A stretch of 64,000 bases of DNA from Mucilaginibacter galii. GTDB taxonomy: Bacteria; Bacteroidota; Bacteroidia; Sphingobacteriales; Sphingobacteriaceae. The stretch covers positions 744,001-808,000 of the forward strand of contig NZ_BMDO01000001.1 of the NCBI RefSeq assembly GCF_014635825.1, given 5' to 3'. Of the stretch, positions 41,621 to 51,151 are shown one piece after another. A model generated the notes under the pieces. The model did not search any database, was not told the DNA's origin, and saw only the letters and a program-made list of their open reading frames with translations. The translations under genes were made by a program, and so were the position numbers. Each line of letters opens with the position of its first letter. The stretch's first letter is position 1.

Positions 41621-42631
41621 ATGTTAGATACCGCCGCGCTTAGCCAGCTCTTAAACCAGCCCTGCAAAATCGTAATTACCACGCACCATAAACCCGATGG
41701 TGATGCCATGGGTTCATCGCTGGGCTTGTATAACTATTTAATACAGCAAGGCCATCATGTACAGGTTATTGCCCCTACCGATTATCCGGAGTTTTTAGCT
41801 TGGATGCCCGGTAACGAGGAAGTAATGATCTATACGGGGCAAACCGAAAAAGCCGCGGAGCTAATAGCCCAGGCCGAGATCGTTTTTTGCCTCGACTTTA
41901 ACAACCTAACCCGTATTAACGAAATGGGCGAACTGGTACGCCAGAGCAGTGCTGTTAAGGTAATGATAGACCACCACCTGGAGCCCGAAGATTTTGACGA
42001 TTACCGCTACTGGAACATTAATGCCTGTGCCGCTGCTCAACTGGTGTACAGCTTTATTGTAGAAGAACTGCAACGCCCCGATTTGATCAATGCCGATGTA
42101 GCCACTTGTTTGTATACCGGCATCATGACCGATTCGGCTTCGTTTCGCCTGCCTAACACTACTGCTGCCGTGCACCGCATTGTGGCAAACCTCATAGAGG
42201 CCGGTGCTGTAAACTGGCGCATTCACGAACTTATATACAGTAACTCATCAGAAAACCGTTTACGTTTTTTGGGCCATTGCCTGAGCAACAAAATGGAAAT
42301 TTTGCCTGAGTTTAAAACCGCTATCATTGCCGTTACCCGCGAGGAACTTAAAAAGTATGATACCAACACCGGCGATACCGAAGGCATTGTAAATTTTGCC
42401 TTATCAATAGCCGGCATACGCCTGGCAGCCTTTGTGGTAGAACGCACGGATATGGTAAAACTATCGTTACGTTCTAAAGGAGAGTTTCCGGCCAACGAAA
42501 TTTGCAAAAAATACTTTAAAGGCGGCGGTCACCGCAATGCAGCCGGCGGACAATCTGATCTGTCGCTCGAACAAACCGTAGAAAAATTAAAACAAATATT
42601 ACCCGAATACAAAACACTATTAATTCAATAA
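41621..42631 (+). CDS. nrnA: DHH-family oligoribonuclease / PAP phosphatase NrnA
   Basis: A DHH/DHHA1 phosphoesterase that degrades very short RNAs (nanoRNAs) and dephosphorylates 3'-phosphoadenosine 5'-phosphate. The metal-binding motifs are THHKPDGDAMGSSLGL near the N-terminus, CLDFNN and the DHH motif in VMIDHHLEPEDFDD. The DHHA1 domain ends with the substrate motif KGGGHRNAAGGQ. The start is the ATG at 41621, directly after a TTG. The gene is followed 2 bases later by an FKBP lipoprotein gene, so they are one operon. Confidence 0.93.
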   Translation: MLDTAALSQLLNQPCKIVITTHHKPDGDAMGSSLGLYNYLIQQGHHVQVIAPTDYPEFLAWMPGNEEVMIYTGQTEKAAELIAQAEIVFCLDFNNLTRINEMGELVRQSSAVKVMIDHHLEPEDFDDYRYWNINACAAAQLVYSFIVEELQRPDLINADVATCLYTGIMTDSASFRLPNTTAAVHRIVANLIEAGAVNWRIHELIYSNSSENRLRFLGHCLSNKMEILPEFKTAIIAVTREELKKYDTNTGDTEGIVNFALSIAGIRLAAFVVERTDMVKLSLRSKGEFPANEICKKYFKGGGHRNAAGGQSDLSLEQTVEKLKQILPEYKTLLIQ

Positions 42632-42633
42632 AA

Positions 42634-43611
42634 ATGAGAAAAAGCTTAATGTTTTTAACTGTAGCAGCTATTGGCCTGGCCAGTTGCAACAGTGGATTTA
42701 AAAAAGGTGAAGGTGGCCTTTTATACACCATACATGAAGATAAAGACGGTGCCCCGGTTAAAGAAGGCGACTTCATCAGCGTTAACCTGGTGGCTAAAAC
42801 CGATGCCGATTCAGTATTATTCAACTCTTACGATACAGGCAAACCGGTACCAACCTTAATGCCTAAACCACAATACAAAGGTGATGTATACGCCGGTATT
42901 AACTTACTGAGCGAAGGCGACAGCGCTACCATTAAAGTAAACGCCGATTCTGTTTTTAAAGCAGGCGATAAACCAAAAGGCTTTAAAGGTAAATACATTG
43001 TTTACGAAGTTAAAGTGGTAAAAATTATTCCTAAAGGTAAATTAACCGACCAGGTATTCCAGGGCCGTGTTAGTGATTACTTCAAAGGCGAAGCAGGCAA
43101 ACTTAAAGGCTTAGAGCCGGCTAAAATTTCTAAGTATATTGCCGATAACAACCTTAAAGCTACCAAAACTGCTACCGGCTTACAGTACGAGATCACTAAA
43201 CAAGGCTCGGGCCCTAAAATTGCCAAAGGCGATACTGCGGTGGTAAATTACACCGGTAAATTAGTGAACGGCAAAGTGTTTGATACCAGCATTAAAGATG
43301 TTGCTCAAAAGAACAAAACTTACGATGCTATGCGCCCTTACAAGCCTATCCGCATTGCGGTAGGTGCCGGTGCTGTTATACCAGGTTGGGACGAAGGTTT
43401 GCAACTGTTAAACAAAGGTTCTAAAGTAACCATGGTTATTCCATCAAACTTAGCATACGGCGAGCAAGGCTTAGGCCCGGTTCCACCGTTTGCCCCAATT
43501 GTATTTGATGTTGAACTGGTAGACATTGTTCATCCAAACCCTAACGCACCAAAACCTGCTGCACCGCAAATGCAAATGCCGGGCCAGCAGCAGCCACAAG
43601 CTCAACGATAA
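42634..43611 (+). CDS. FKBP-type peptidyl-prolyl isomerase lipoprotein
   Basis: A 325-residue envelope isomerase. The lipobox signal is short (MRKSLMFLTVAAIGLASC, lipid Cys 18). The N-terminal part (about 30-135) is a degenerate FKBP-like domain. The C-terminal FKBP domain (about 180-300) has VVNYTGKLVNGKVFDTSI, PGWDEGLQLLNKGSKVTMV and the active-site segment IPSNLAYGEQGLGPVPPF. A Pro/Gln-rich tail ends the protein. It would help fold exported proteins. A paralogue follows 50 bases downstream, after a terminator. Confidence 0.92.
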   Translation: MRKSLMFLTVAAIGLASCNSGFKKGEGGLLYTIHEDKDGAPVKEGDFISVNLVAKTDADSVLFNSYDTGKPVPTLMPKPQYKGDVYAGINLLSEGDSATIKVNADSVFKAGDKPKGFKGKYIVYEVKVVKIIPKGKLTDQVFQGRVSDYFKGEAGKLKGLEPAKISKYIADNNLKATKTATGLQYEITKQGSGPKIAKGDTAVVNYTGKLVNGKVFDTSIKDVAQKNKTYDAMRPYKPIRIAVGAGAVIPGWDEGLQLLNKGSKVTMVIPSNLAYGEQGLGPVPPFAPIVFDVELVDIVHPNPNAPKPAAPQMQMPGQQQPQAQR

Positions 43612-43625
43612 TATTTTCAACCCAT

Positions 43626-43657
43626 GGCCTTCTTAGCAATAAGAAGGCCTTTTTTTG
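43626..43657 (+). terminator. Intrinsic terminator between FKBP genes
   Basis: A 9-bp stem (GGCCTTCTT / AAGAAGGCC, 6-base loop) followed by eight T residues. It ends the nrnA-FKBP transcript 15 bases past the stop codon. Confidence 0.9.
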
Positions 43658-43661
43658 ATTC

Positions 43662-44687
43662 ATGAAAAAAGTAATTCTTTCTCTTGTTTTGGCAACGGCA
43701 GCCAGCCTGTCTTTTGCGCAAACTAACTTTATTAAAACGCCTAAAGGTGGCCAGTACGCTATTATAAAGCAAGGCAATGGCACCAAGGTTAAACAAGGTG
43801 ATGTGATCACCTTCCAATTCACCCAAAAAACTGATAAAGACTCTTTGTTAGGCAGCTCGTACCAAATGGGTAAACCGGCCATGGTGCAGGTACAGCCCTC
43901 TAAAAACGTAGCCGACCTGATGGAGGTTTTTCCTTTATTGAGCGTTAACGACAGCGCGTTGGTGCGTGTGCCTACCGATTCTATTTTTGCAGGTCACGAG
44001 GAAAGCCGTCCGCCGTTTTTACCTAAAGGCAGCTATTTAAATTTTACCATTAAGGTAGATAAAGTACAAAGCCTGGAAGAAGCCATGGCCGAAAGAAATG
44101 TGGCTATGGAAAAAACCCGTGCCGAGCAGGCCACCTTGGCTGCCAAAATGCGCGGCCTGGAAATTCCATCAATGAACAAGTACATTGCCGATAACAAATT
44201 ATCGCCTGCTACTACAGCATCGGGCTTAAAATATGTTATTGTACAGCCTGCAACCGGCCCTAAACCTTTGCCCGGCGATACTTTGCTGGTAAATTATGCC
44301 GGTCGTACGCTGGAAGGCAAGTTGTTTGATAGCAGCATTGAGTCGGTAGCTAAAGCAGGCGGCTTAAACCAGCCCGGCCGCAACTACGAGCCTATCAAAT
44401 TTGTAGTGGGCAACAGCGAAGTAATTCGTGGTTGGGACGAAGGCTTATTGCTGATGAACGAAGGTTCAAAAGCTACTTTGATCATACCTTCGGCTTTAGC
44501 TTACGGCGAGCGTGGTGGCGGCGAAGAAATAAAACCTTACAGCCCCTTGGTATTTGATGTAGAACTGGTTAAGGTAATTAAAGGCGTGCACAAACCGGCA
44601 AAACCAGCCGTGGCCGCTAAAAAACCGGCAAGCAAAAAGCCCGCTGCTAAAAAAGCAGTGGCAAAGAAAAAAGTCACCCGTAAATAA
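43662..44687 (+). CDS. FKBP-type peptidyl-prolyl isomerase with Lys/Ala tail
   Basis: A 341-residue paralogue of the preceding isomerase. It has a cleavable signal (MKKVILSLVLATAASLSFA) instead of a lipobox. A degenerate first domain (about 20-130) is followed by a coiled linker rich in Glu/Arg and a full FKBP domain (about 195-305: LVNYAGRTLEGKLFDSSIES; RGWDEGLLLMNEGSKATLII; PSALAYGERGGGEEIKPYSP). The last 30 residues are almost only Lys, Ala and Pro (VAAKKPASKKPAAKKAV), an odd histone-like tail for a periplasmic protein. A terminator follows. Confidence 0.9.
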   Translation: MKKVILSLVLATAASLSFAQTNFIKTPKGGQYAIIKQGNGTKVKQGDVITFQFTQKTDKDSLLGSSYQMGKPAMVQVQPSKNVADLMEVFPLLSVNDSALVRVPTDSIFAGHEESRPPFLPKGSYLNFTIKVDKVQSLEEAMAERNVAMEKTRAEQATLAAKMRGLEIPSMNKYIADNKLSPATTASGLKYVIVQPATGPKPLPGDTLLVNYAGRTLEGKLFDSSIESVAKAGGLNQPGRNYEPIKFVVGNSEVIRGWDEGLLLMNEGSKATLIIPSALAYGERGGGEEIKPYSPLVFDVELVKVIKGVHKPAKPAVAAKKPASKKPAAKKAVAKKKVTRK

Positions 44688-44696
44688 TATTATCAG

Positions 44697-44727
44697 AAAG
44701 CCCTGCGTTAACCACGCAGGGCTTTTT
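44697..44727 (+). terminator. Intrinsic terminator
   Basis: The stem AAAGCCCTGCGT / ACGCAGGGCTTT with a 5-base loop and a T tract. It ends the second FKBP gene and lies 12 bases before tatD. Confidence 0.9.
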
Positions 44728-44738
44728 ACTTTCGCAGC

Positions 44739-45506
44739 ATGGTACTAACCGATACGCATACCCATCAATATTATGAAACCGACCCGGTAAAAAGGGTCGA
44801 ATTGATGCAGCGATGCCTGGACAATGGTATCAGCAGGTTGTTTTTACCTAATGTAGATACCGGCAGCATAGCACAGGTAATGGATATGGTGAACGCTTAT
44901 CCGCAAAACTGTTTCCCTATGTTGGGACTGCACCCCTGCGATGTAAAGGAAAATTATAAGCAGGAATTAGACACTATATACGCCGCCCTGCAAAAAACCA
45001 AAGTATATGCCATTGGCGAAATTGGGATAGACCTGTACTGGGACAAGACCTTTATAGCCGCACAGCAGGAAGCGTTCAGGCTGCAAATTGGCTGGGCCAA
45101 AGCGGCTAAACTGCCCATTAACATTCATTGCCGCAATGCCTTTGACGAGGTATACGAAATACTGTTGCAAGAACAGGATGAAAATTTGCGTGGCATCTTC
45201 CACTGCTTCTCTGGAACGCTGGAGCAGGCACAGCAAATTATTGCGTTAGGGTTTAAGCTGGGCATAGGTGGCGTGGTTACTTACAAGAACGCCGGATTGG
45301 ATAAAGTGGTAGAACAAATAGCTTTAGAGCATATAGTTTTGGAAACAGATTCTCCGTATCTTACACCCGTACCCTACCGTGGCAAACCCAACGAAAGCTC
45401 TTATCTGATCTACGTTGCCCAAAAAGTGGCCGACCTGCATCAGATCTCTTTAGAAGAAGTTGCCCGCATTACGACCGAAAACTCTAAAATAATTTTCGGG
45501 ATATAA
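44739..45506 (+). CDS. tatD: TatD-family metal-dependent hydrolase
   Basis: A 255-residue TIM-barrel nuclease/hydrolase. The metal ligands are DTHTH at residues 5-9, the Glu in AIGEIGIDLYWDK, His in NIHCRNAFDE, His in GIFHCFSGTLEQA and Asp in LETDSPYLTPVPYRGKPNE. All match the TatD/YcfH group, which has 3'-5' DNase activity and acts on D-aminoacylated tRNA in some members. It starts right after a terminator and precedes the asparaginase gene by 49 bases. Confidence 0.92.
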   Translation: MVLTDTHTHQYYETDPVKRVELMQRCLDNGISRLFLPNVDTGSIAQVMDMVNAYPQNCFPMLGLHPCDVKENYKQELDTIYAALQKTKVYAIGEIGIDLYWDKTFIAAQQEAFRLQIGWAKAAKLPINIHCRNAFDEVYEILLQEQDENLRGIFHCFSGTLEQAQQIIALGFKLGIGGVVTYKNAGLDKVVEQIALEHIVLETDSPYLTPVPYRGKPNESSYLIYVAQKVADLHQISLEEVARITTENSKIIFGI

Positions 45507-45555
45507 GCAAATATTAAGTAAAGGATAATTATTTTTATAGCATAACCAATTATAC

Positions 45556-46575
45556 ATGTGCCAGATACTGATCATCTATACCGGTGGGACAATAGGTATG
45601 GTGAGCGATCCAAAGACTAAAACTTTGGTACCTATAAACTTTGAGCAAATTATGGAAAACGTTCCTGAACTGGAACGCTTGAATTGCCGCATCAAAGTAC
45701 ATTCGTTCGAAGATATTATAGATTCATCCAACATGAGCCCGGCTATATGGAGTCGCCTTGCGGGATTGATCGAAAAAAATTATAACGATGTGGATGGCTT
45801 CGTGATCCTGCATGGTTCTGATACGATGGCCTATTCGGCATCGGCTTTAAGCTTTATGCTCGAAAACCTGGACAAGCCGGTTATATTTACCGGTTCGCAA
45901 TTGCCTATCAGCGCCATCCGTACCGATGCCAAGGAAAACTTAATGACCGCCATTGAGCTGGCCAAGGCTAAAAAGAACGATAAAGTGCGCGTGCCCGAAG
46001 TATGTATCTATTTTGATTACAAGCTTTTCCGCGGTAACCGTTCGTTTAAATACAATTCATCTAAATTTGAAGCCTTCCGCTCGCCTAATTATCCTGTATT
46101 GGCCGAGTCGGGCGTACATTTACGCTTTAGCATTAATGATATACGCCAACCCGGTGAGCAGGGTCTCATTGTTCATAAAGAGCTGGCGAGCGATGTGGCC
46201 GTACTCAAAATGTTCCCGGGCATTAGCGCTAAAACAGTAGAAACCATTGTGAACTCCGATGTACGCGGCATCGTAATGGAAACTTTTGGGGCTGGTAATA
46301 CCACCACTGATGCTTGGTTTATAGACCTGCTTAAAGGCGCTATTGACAGCGGTAAGGTTATTGTTGATATATCGCAATGTAAAGTAGGCACCGTTGAACT
46401 GGGCCGTTACGAAACCAGCAAGCTGCTTAAAGACATTGGCGTAGCCAACGGTTACGATATGACCTTTGAAGCCGCCATTACCAAAACCATGTTCTTGCTA
46501 AGCCAGCACGAAGACCCCAAAGAAGTGGTTAAATGGATGGAAACTGATTTACGGGGTGAGCTTACGGTGTCGTAA
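45556..46575 (+). CDS. ansA: Type I (cytoplasmic) asparaginase
   Basis: A 339-residue L-asparaginase hydrolysing asparagine to aspartate and ammonia. The first catalytic Thr lies in LIIYTGGTIGMVSD, the second in FVILHGSDTMAYSASALSFM, followed by the Lys/Asp pair in RTDAKENLMTAIELA. There is no signal peptide, which marks the type I enzyme. The closing part GNTTTDAWFIDLL is an effector/lid region found in this type. It precedes the methionine operon but is separated by a hairpin repeat. Confidence 0.93.
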   Translation: MCQILIIYTGGTIGMVSDPKTKTLVPINFEQIMENVPELERLNCRIKVHSFEDIIDSSNMSPAIWSRLAGLIEKNYNDVDGFVILHGSDTMAYSASALSFMLENLDKPVIFTGSQLPISAIRTDAKENLMTAIELAKAKKNDKVRVPEVCIYFDYKLFRGNRSFKYNSSKFEAFRSPNYPVLAESGVHLRFSINDIRQPGEQGLIVHKELASDVAVLKMFPGISAKTVETIVNSDVRGIVMETFGAGNTTTDAWFIDLLKGAIDSGKVIVDISQCKVGTVELGRYETSKLLKDIGVANGYDMTFEAAITKTMFLLSQHEDPKEVVKWMETDLRGELTVS

Positions 46576-46600
46576 CATTCGCAACTGCTTCCTTTAAACT

Positions 46601-46664
46601 TGTCAGTCTGAGCTTGTAGAAGACTTAGTAAAGCGTAGAAGTCTTTGACAAGCTCAGACTGACA
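46601..46664. repeat. Family 1 palindrome, perfect-stem variant
   Basis: TGTCAGTCTGAGCTTGT (46601-46617) and ACAAGCTCAGACTGACA (46648-46664) are exact complements over 17 bases. It likely acts as a terminator-like stem after the asparaginase gene. Confidence 0.85.
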
Positions 46665-46729
46665 GCAAGAACATTAAAGATAATTGAAAAGAAGAAGGCT
46701 GCAATAGCGCTTTAATAAACTCATCAACA

Positions 46730-46770
46730 GCAAAATAGCAAGTATTATAAAATAGTTCTTGCTATTTTGC
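46730..46770. promoter_or_regulatory. Perfect inverted repeat at the methionine promoter
   Basis: GCAAAATAGCAAG (46730-46742) and CTTGCTATTTTGC (46758-46770) are exact 13-base complements around a 15-base AT-rich spacer. The right arm covers the -33 element. It could be a dimer-binding operator, or a weak terminator stem of upstream genes. Confidence 0.5.
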
Positions 46771-46790
46771 TTTATAACACATTACATTTG
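46759..46790 (+). promoter_or_regulatory. Promoter of the metY-metX-hom operon
   Basis: TTG at 46759-46761 and TACATTTG at 46783-46790 with a 21-base spacer. This places transcription start near 46795, about 40 bases before the riboswitch aptamer. Confidence 0.6.
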
Positions 46791-46834
46791 CATCAACGGT
46801 TTAAGAACCATTAATCAAATACCCCACCACAGGT

Positions 46835-46956
46835 TTTGATTTATAAAGAAGCGGCGAGAGATCAGGCTCAACGACCCGCTGGCAACCCTCCGATAGGCGG
46901 AGAAGGTGCCAATTCCTGTCCCGGTTGGCCATTACAGCCGGGGAATATAAGTTAAA
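46835..46956 (+). promoter_or_regulatory. SAM riboswitch (SAM-I clan)
   Basis: An S-adenosylmethionine-binding aptamer. The core bases GACCCGCTGGCAACC and GAAGGTGCCAATTCCTG are the SAM-I signature. A P2 stem is formed by AGCGG / CCGCT, and P3 is CTCCG-ATAGG-CGGAG. The closing P1 stem pairs TTTGATTTATA (46835-46845) with TATAAGTTAAA (46946-46956), including G-T wobbles. No classic terminator follows directly. Instead the P1 3' strand covers the bases just before a small open frame at 46961. High SAM would therefore be expected to lower expression of the leader frame and the genes metY, metX and hom. Which Rfam subclass applies needs a covariance search. Confidence 0.9.
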
Positions 46957-46960
46957 TACC

Positions 46961-47047
46961 ATGATACGACTTAACTACATCTCGACTGCAAATTTATTAG
47001 CTGCCCAAACGGGTAAGTTATCACTGTGCAACCTTTCTACCGGTTGT

Positions 47048-47068
<21 letters not shown>
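46961..47068 (+). CDS. Cys/Met-rich leader peptide (35 aa)
   Basis: A short open frame between the SAM riboswitch and metY. It begins MIRLNYISTANLLAAQTGKL and ends ...STGCMCMCCC, so residues 29-35 are five Cys and two Met. A run of codons for the very amino acids made by the operon is the hallmark of a ribosome-stalling leader. ATG 46961 lies 4 bases after the riboswitch P1 stem. The Cys/Met codons (47045-47065) lie in the 5' arm of a hairpin (47048-47059 with 47071-47082). The frame might instead be a small metal- or thiol-binding peptide, but its position favours a regulatory role. Not known to me as a described leader. Confidence 0.7.
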
Positions 47069-48557
<1,489 letters not shown>

Positions 48558-48627
48558 ATGTATAAATGCTGTTTTCCTTACAAGAGAACAACATAACGAT
48601 ATAGTTTTTTTTTAGTGATTAATAACG

Positions 48628-48660
48628 AAAGTCTCCCCCTGAAATAACGGGGAGGCTTTT
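48628..48660 (+). terminator. Intrinsic terminator between metY and metX
   Basis: The stem AAAGTCTCCCC / GGGGAGGCTTT (one mismatch) with a 10-base loop, then TTTTAAAGTTTT. It lies 12 bases before metX and may cause partial termination inside the operon, lowering metX-hom relative to metY. Confidence 0.75.
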
Positions 48661-48671
48661 AAAGTTTTAGA

Positions 48672-49727
48672 ATGAGTACACAAATATACAAGCACCAGGG
48701 CAATTTTGAACTCGAGTCGGGCGCTACGCTTGATGGGCTCGAAATTGGTTACCATACCTACGGAAGACTCAATGCAGCTAAAGACAACGTAGTTTGGATA
48801 TGCCATGCTTTAACGGCCAATTCCGATGTTTTTGACTGGTGGAAAGGCATAGTGGGCGAGGGTTACTTTTTTAACCCCGACGAGCATTTTATTGTGTGTG
48901 CCAATGTATTGGGGTCGGCATATGGTACCACCAATCCGCTAAGTATTAATCTGGCTACCGGTCAGCCTTATTATCTCGACTTTCCGGCGTATACCACGCG
49001 CGATATGGTTTCAGCACACCAGCTATTAGCCAATGCGTTAGGTTTAAAAGATATTTTTATTTTAATAGGTGGTTCACTCGGCGGTCAACAGGCCTTAGAG
49101 TGGAGCATTATGGAGCCTGCACGTATAAAGCAGCTCATTTTAATTGCCAGCAATGCCAAACACTCGCCTTGGGGCATTGCCTTTAACGAATCGCAAAGGT
49201 TGGCCCTCTTAGCCGACAGCACTTTTAACAACGGCACACCCGAGGGTGGCAGCGCCGGTTTAAAAGCAGCACGCAGCATGGCTTTACTATCGTACCGTGG
49301 CTATAAAGCTTACAATATTAAACAACACGAAGACGACGACAATATTACTGATAACTACCGCGCCTCTACTTACCAAAGTTACCAGGGCGATAAATTAGTG
49401 AACCGCTTTAATGCTTACAGCTATTGGTATTTAACCAAGGTAATGGATTCGCACCATGCCGGCCGTAACCGCGGCGGGTTGGAGAAAGCGCTGAGTACTA
49501 TCCAGGCGCAAACCTTAGTTATCGGTATCAAATCAGATATTCTATTCCCAATAGAAGAGCAGCAGTATTTATTTCAGCATATCCCTAAAGCGGCGTATTC
49601 TGAATTTGATTCGTTTTATGCGCACGATGGCTTTTTAATTGAAACAGAAACTTTAACAAAAATCATATCCTCTTTCCTGAAAACCGACGTACGCGGAAAG
49701 ATCATAGAATTACAAAAGATAGCTTAA
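48672..49727 (+). CDS. metX: Homoserine O-acetyltransferase
   Basis: An alpha/beta-hydrolase that acetylates homoserine with acetyl-CoA, giving the MetY substrate. The nucleophile Ser135 lies in LIGGSLGGQQALEWSI, the acid Asp in VIGIKSDILFPIEEQ and the His in FYAHDGFLIETE. The N-terminal FELESGATLDGLEIGYHTYG and WICHALTANSDVFDWW are family signatures. The length of 351 residues is normal. Its stop codon overlaps the hom start (TAATG), so translation is coupled. Confidence 0.95.
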   Translation: MSTQIYKHQGNFELESGATLDGLEIGYHTYGRLNAAKDNVVWICHALTANSDVFDWWKGIVGEGYFFNPDEHFIVCANVLGSAYGTTNPLSINLATGQPYYLDFPAYTTRDMVSAHQLLANALGLKDIFILIGGSLGGQQALEWSIMEPARIKQLILIASNAKHSPWGIAFNESQRLALLADSTFNNGTPEGGSAGLKAARSMALLSYRGYKAYNIKQHEDDDNITDNYRASTYQSYQGDKLVNRFNAYSYWYLTKVMDSHHAGRNRGGLEKALSTIQAQTLVIGIKSDILFPIEEQQYLFQHIPKAAYSEFDSFYAHDGFLIETETLTKIISSFLKTDVRGKIIELQKIA

Positions 49728-50941
49728 TGAGTAAAAAACTAACGATTGGTTTATTTGGCTTTGGTGTGGTTGGACAAGGCCTGCACGACATCATCCGCAC
49801 CAAGAACCTGAATATCGAAATTAAAAAAATCGCCATCAAGAACCCGGGTAAACAACGCACCTTACCCGCCGACCTTTTTACTACCGACCGGGACGAGATA
49901 CTGTACGACCCCGAAATTAATACCGTTGTTGAATTAATTAACGATACGGAAGCCGCTTATGAAATTGTATCGCGAGCTTTATCAACCGGCAAAAACGTAG
50001 TATCGGCCAGTAAAAAAATGCTGGCCCTTCACTTACAGGAGTTGATAGACCTGCAGCATGAGCATGGCACTTCGTTGCTTTATGAAGGTGCGGTTTGCGG
50101 TAGTATCCCCATCATCCGTAACCTGGAAGAATATTATGATAACGAACTACTGCACTCCATCAGCGGTATATTCAACGGTTCCTCCAACTACATTCTTTCA
50201 AAAGGTAACTTAGAGGGTTTGGATTATGATACCGCCCTTAAACAAGCTCAAGATCTGGGCTTCGCCGAAACTGATCCAACTTCTGATGTAGGTGGCTATG
50301 ATGCAAAATACAAACTGGTTATTGCCTCAGCGCATGCTTATGGTTTGGTAGTGCAGCCTGATGAGGTGATGAACATTGGCATCCAAAATCTATCGGCCCA
50401 TGATATGCAGTATGCTCGCGAGAAAAATTTAAAGATCAAACTGGTGCCGGTAGCCAAAGAATTAGACGACCAGCATGTTACCTTATTTGTACTCCCTAAA
50501 TTTGTGAACGAAACGGAGTTTTTGTACAACGTAGAATACGAATACAACGGCGTAACCGTACAGGCGGCCTTCGCCGATCAGCAATTCTTTTTTGGTAAAG
50601 GTGCAGGCGGCCACCCTACCGGTTCGGCCGTATTGTCTGACATTGCCGCGCTGCGTTACGATTATGGTTATGAATATAAAAAGGCGCATGCCCAACGCGG
50701 TTTGGCCTTTACCAACAATATTGAACTAACTGTTTACCTGCGGTATGAGGATGAACAACTGGTAGAAGATCTGAACTTCATCCACATCCATGAACGCTAT
50801 TATTCTGATAAATTTAAGTTTGTTTGCGGAAAAATCAATTTGCAAAATCTGATCGCCCAGCAGCAACGTATATTGGAGAGTAAGGCTTTCGTAGCCTTTG
50901 CCGATCAGCTAACGGGGGTCAGTTTAGCCTCGGCGTTATAA
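49727..50941 (+). CDS. hom: Homoserine dehydrogenase
   Basis: Reduces aspartate semialdehyde to homoserine, the branch-point precursor of methionine and threonine. The NAD(P) site is GLFGFGVVGQGL near residue 9. The catalytic region is YEGAVCGSIPIIRNLEEYY, then GIFNGSSNYILS and AETDPTSDVGGYDAKYKLVI, with the catalytic Lys in the last segment. No aspartate kinase domain and no clear C-terminal ACT domain are fused, although residues 320-404 may contain a small regulatory part. It is translationally coupled to metX and is under the SAM riboswitch, so methionine supply controls homoserine production here. Confidence 0.94.
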   Translation: MSKKLTIGLFGFGVVGQGLHDIIRTKNLNIEIKKIAIKNPGKQRTLPADLFTTDRDEILYDPEINTVVELINDTEAAYEIVSRALSTGKNVVSASKKMLALHLQELIDLQHEHGTSLLYEGAVCGSIPIIRNLEEYYDNELLHSISGIFNGSSNYILSKGNLEGLDYDTALKQAQDLGFAETDPTSDVGGYDAKYKLVIASAHAYGLVVQPDEVMNIGIQNLSAHDMQYAREKNLKIKLVPVAKELDDQHVTLFVLPKFVNETEFLYNVEYEYNGVTVQAAFADQQFFFGKGAGGHPTGSAVLSDIAALRYDYGYEYKKAHAQRGLAFTNNIELTVYLRYEDEQLVEDLNFIHIHERYYSDKFKFVCGKINLQNLIAQQQRILESKAFVAFADQLTGVSLASAL

Positions 50942-50985
50942 TACAGTAGTAGTTTTTTAGTAGATTTCTACGCACTGTTGGTTTC

Positions 50986-51015
50986 AAAAGGTTTCAGCAA
51001 TGAAGCCTTTTGTTG
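50986..51015 (+). terminator. Terminator of the methionine operon
   Basis: The stem AAAAGGTTTCA / TGAAGCCTTTT (one G-T pair, 4-base loop) followed by GTTGTTT, 45 bases after the hom stop codon. Confidence 0.75.
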
Positions 51016-51019
51016 TTTA

Positions 51020-51110
51020 CACCTCTCCCCGGCCCTCTCCAAAGGAGAGGGAGTAATACTTATCTCCCTGTATTTTAAGTCCTCTCCTTTGGAGAGGATT
51101 AGGAGAGGTT
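51020..51110. repeat. CCTCTCC/GGAGAGG palindromic repeat
   Basis: A nested palindrome: CCTCTCC-N-CCTCTCCAAAGGAGAGGG on the left and CCTCTCCTTTGGAGAGG then GGAGAGG on the right. It is probably a single copy in this window of a dispersed element. A promoter for the next gene overlaps its right end. Confidence 0.75.
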
Positions 51111-51122
51111 TTCCTATATTTG
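51088..51122 (+). promoter_or_regulatory. Candidate promoter of the glycosyltransferase operon
   Basis: TTTG at 51088-51091, inside the palindrome, and TATATTTG at 51115-51122. The 23-base spacer is longer than the optimum. The start codon is 30 bases downstream. Confidence 0.45.
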
Positions 51123-51151
51123 TAACGAGTAAATGACACGCCCCTCAATTA

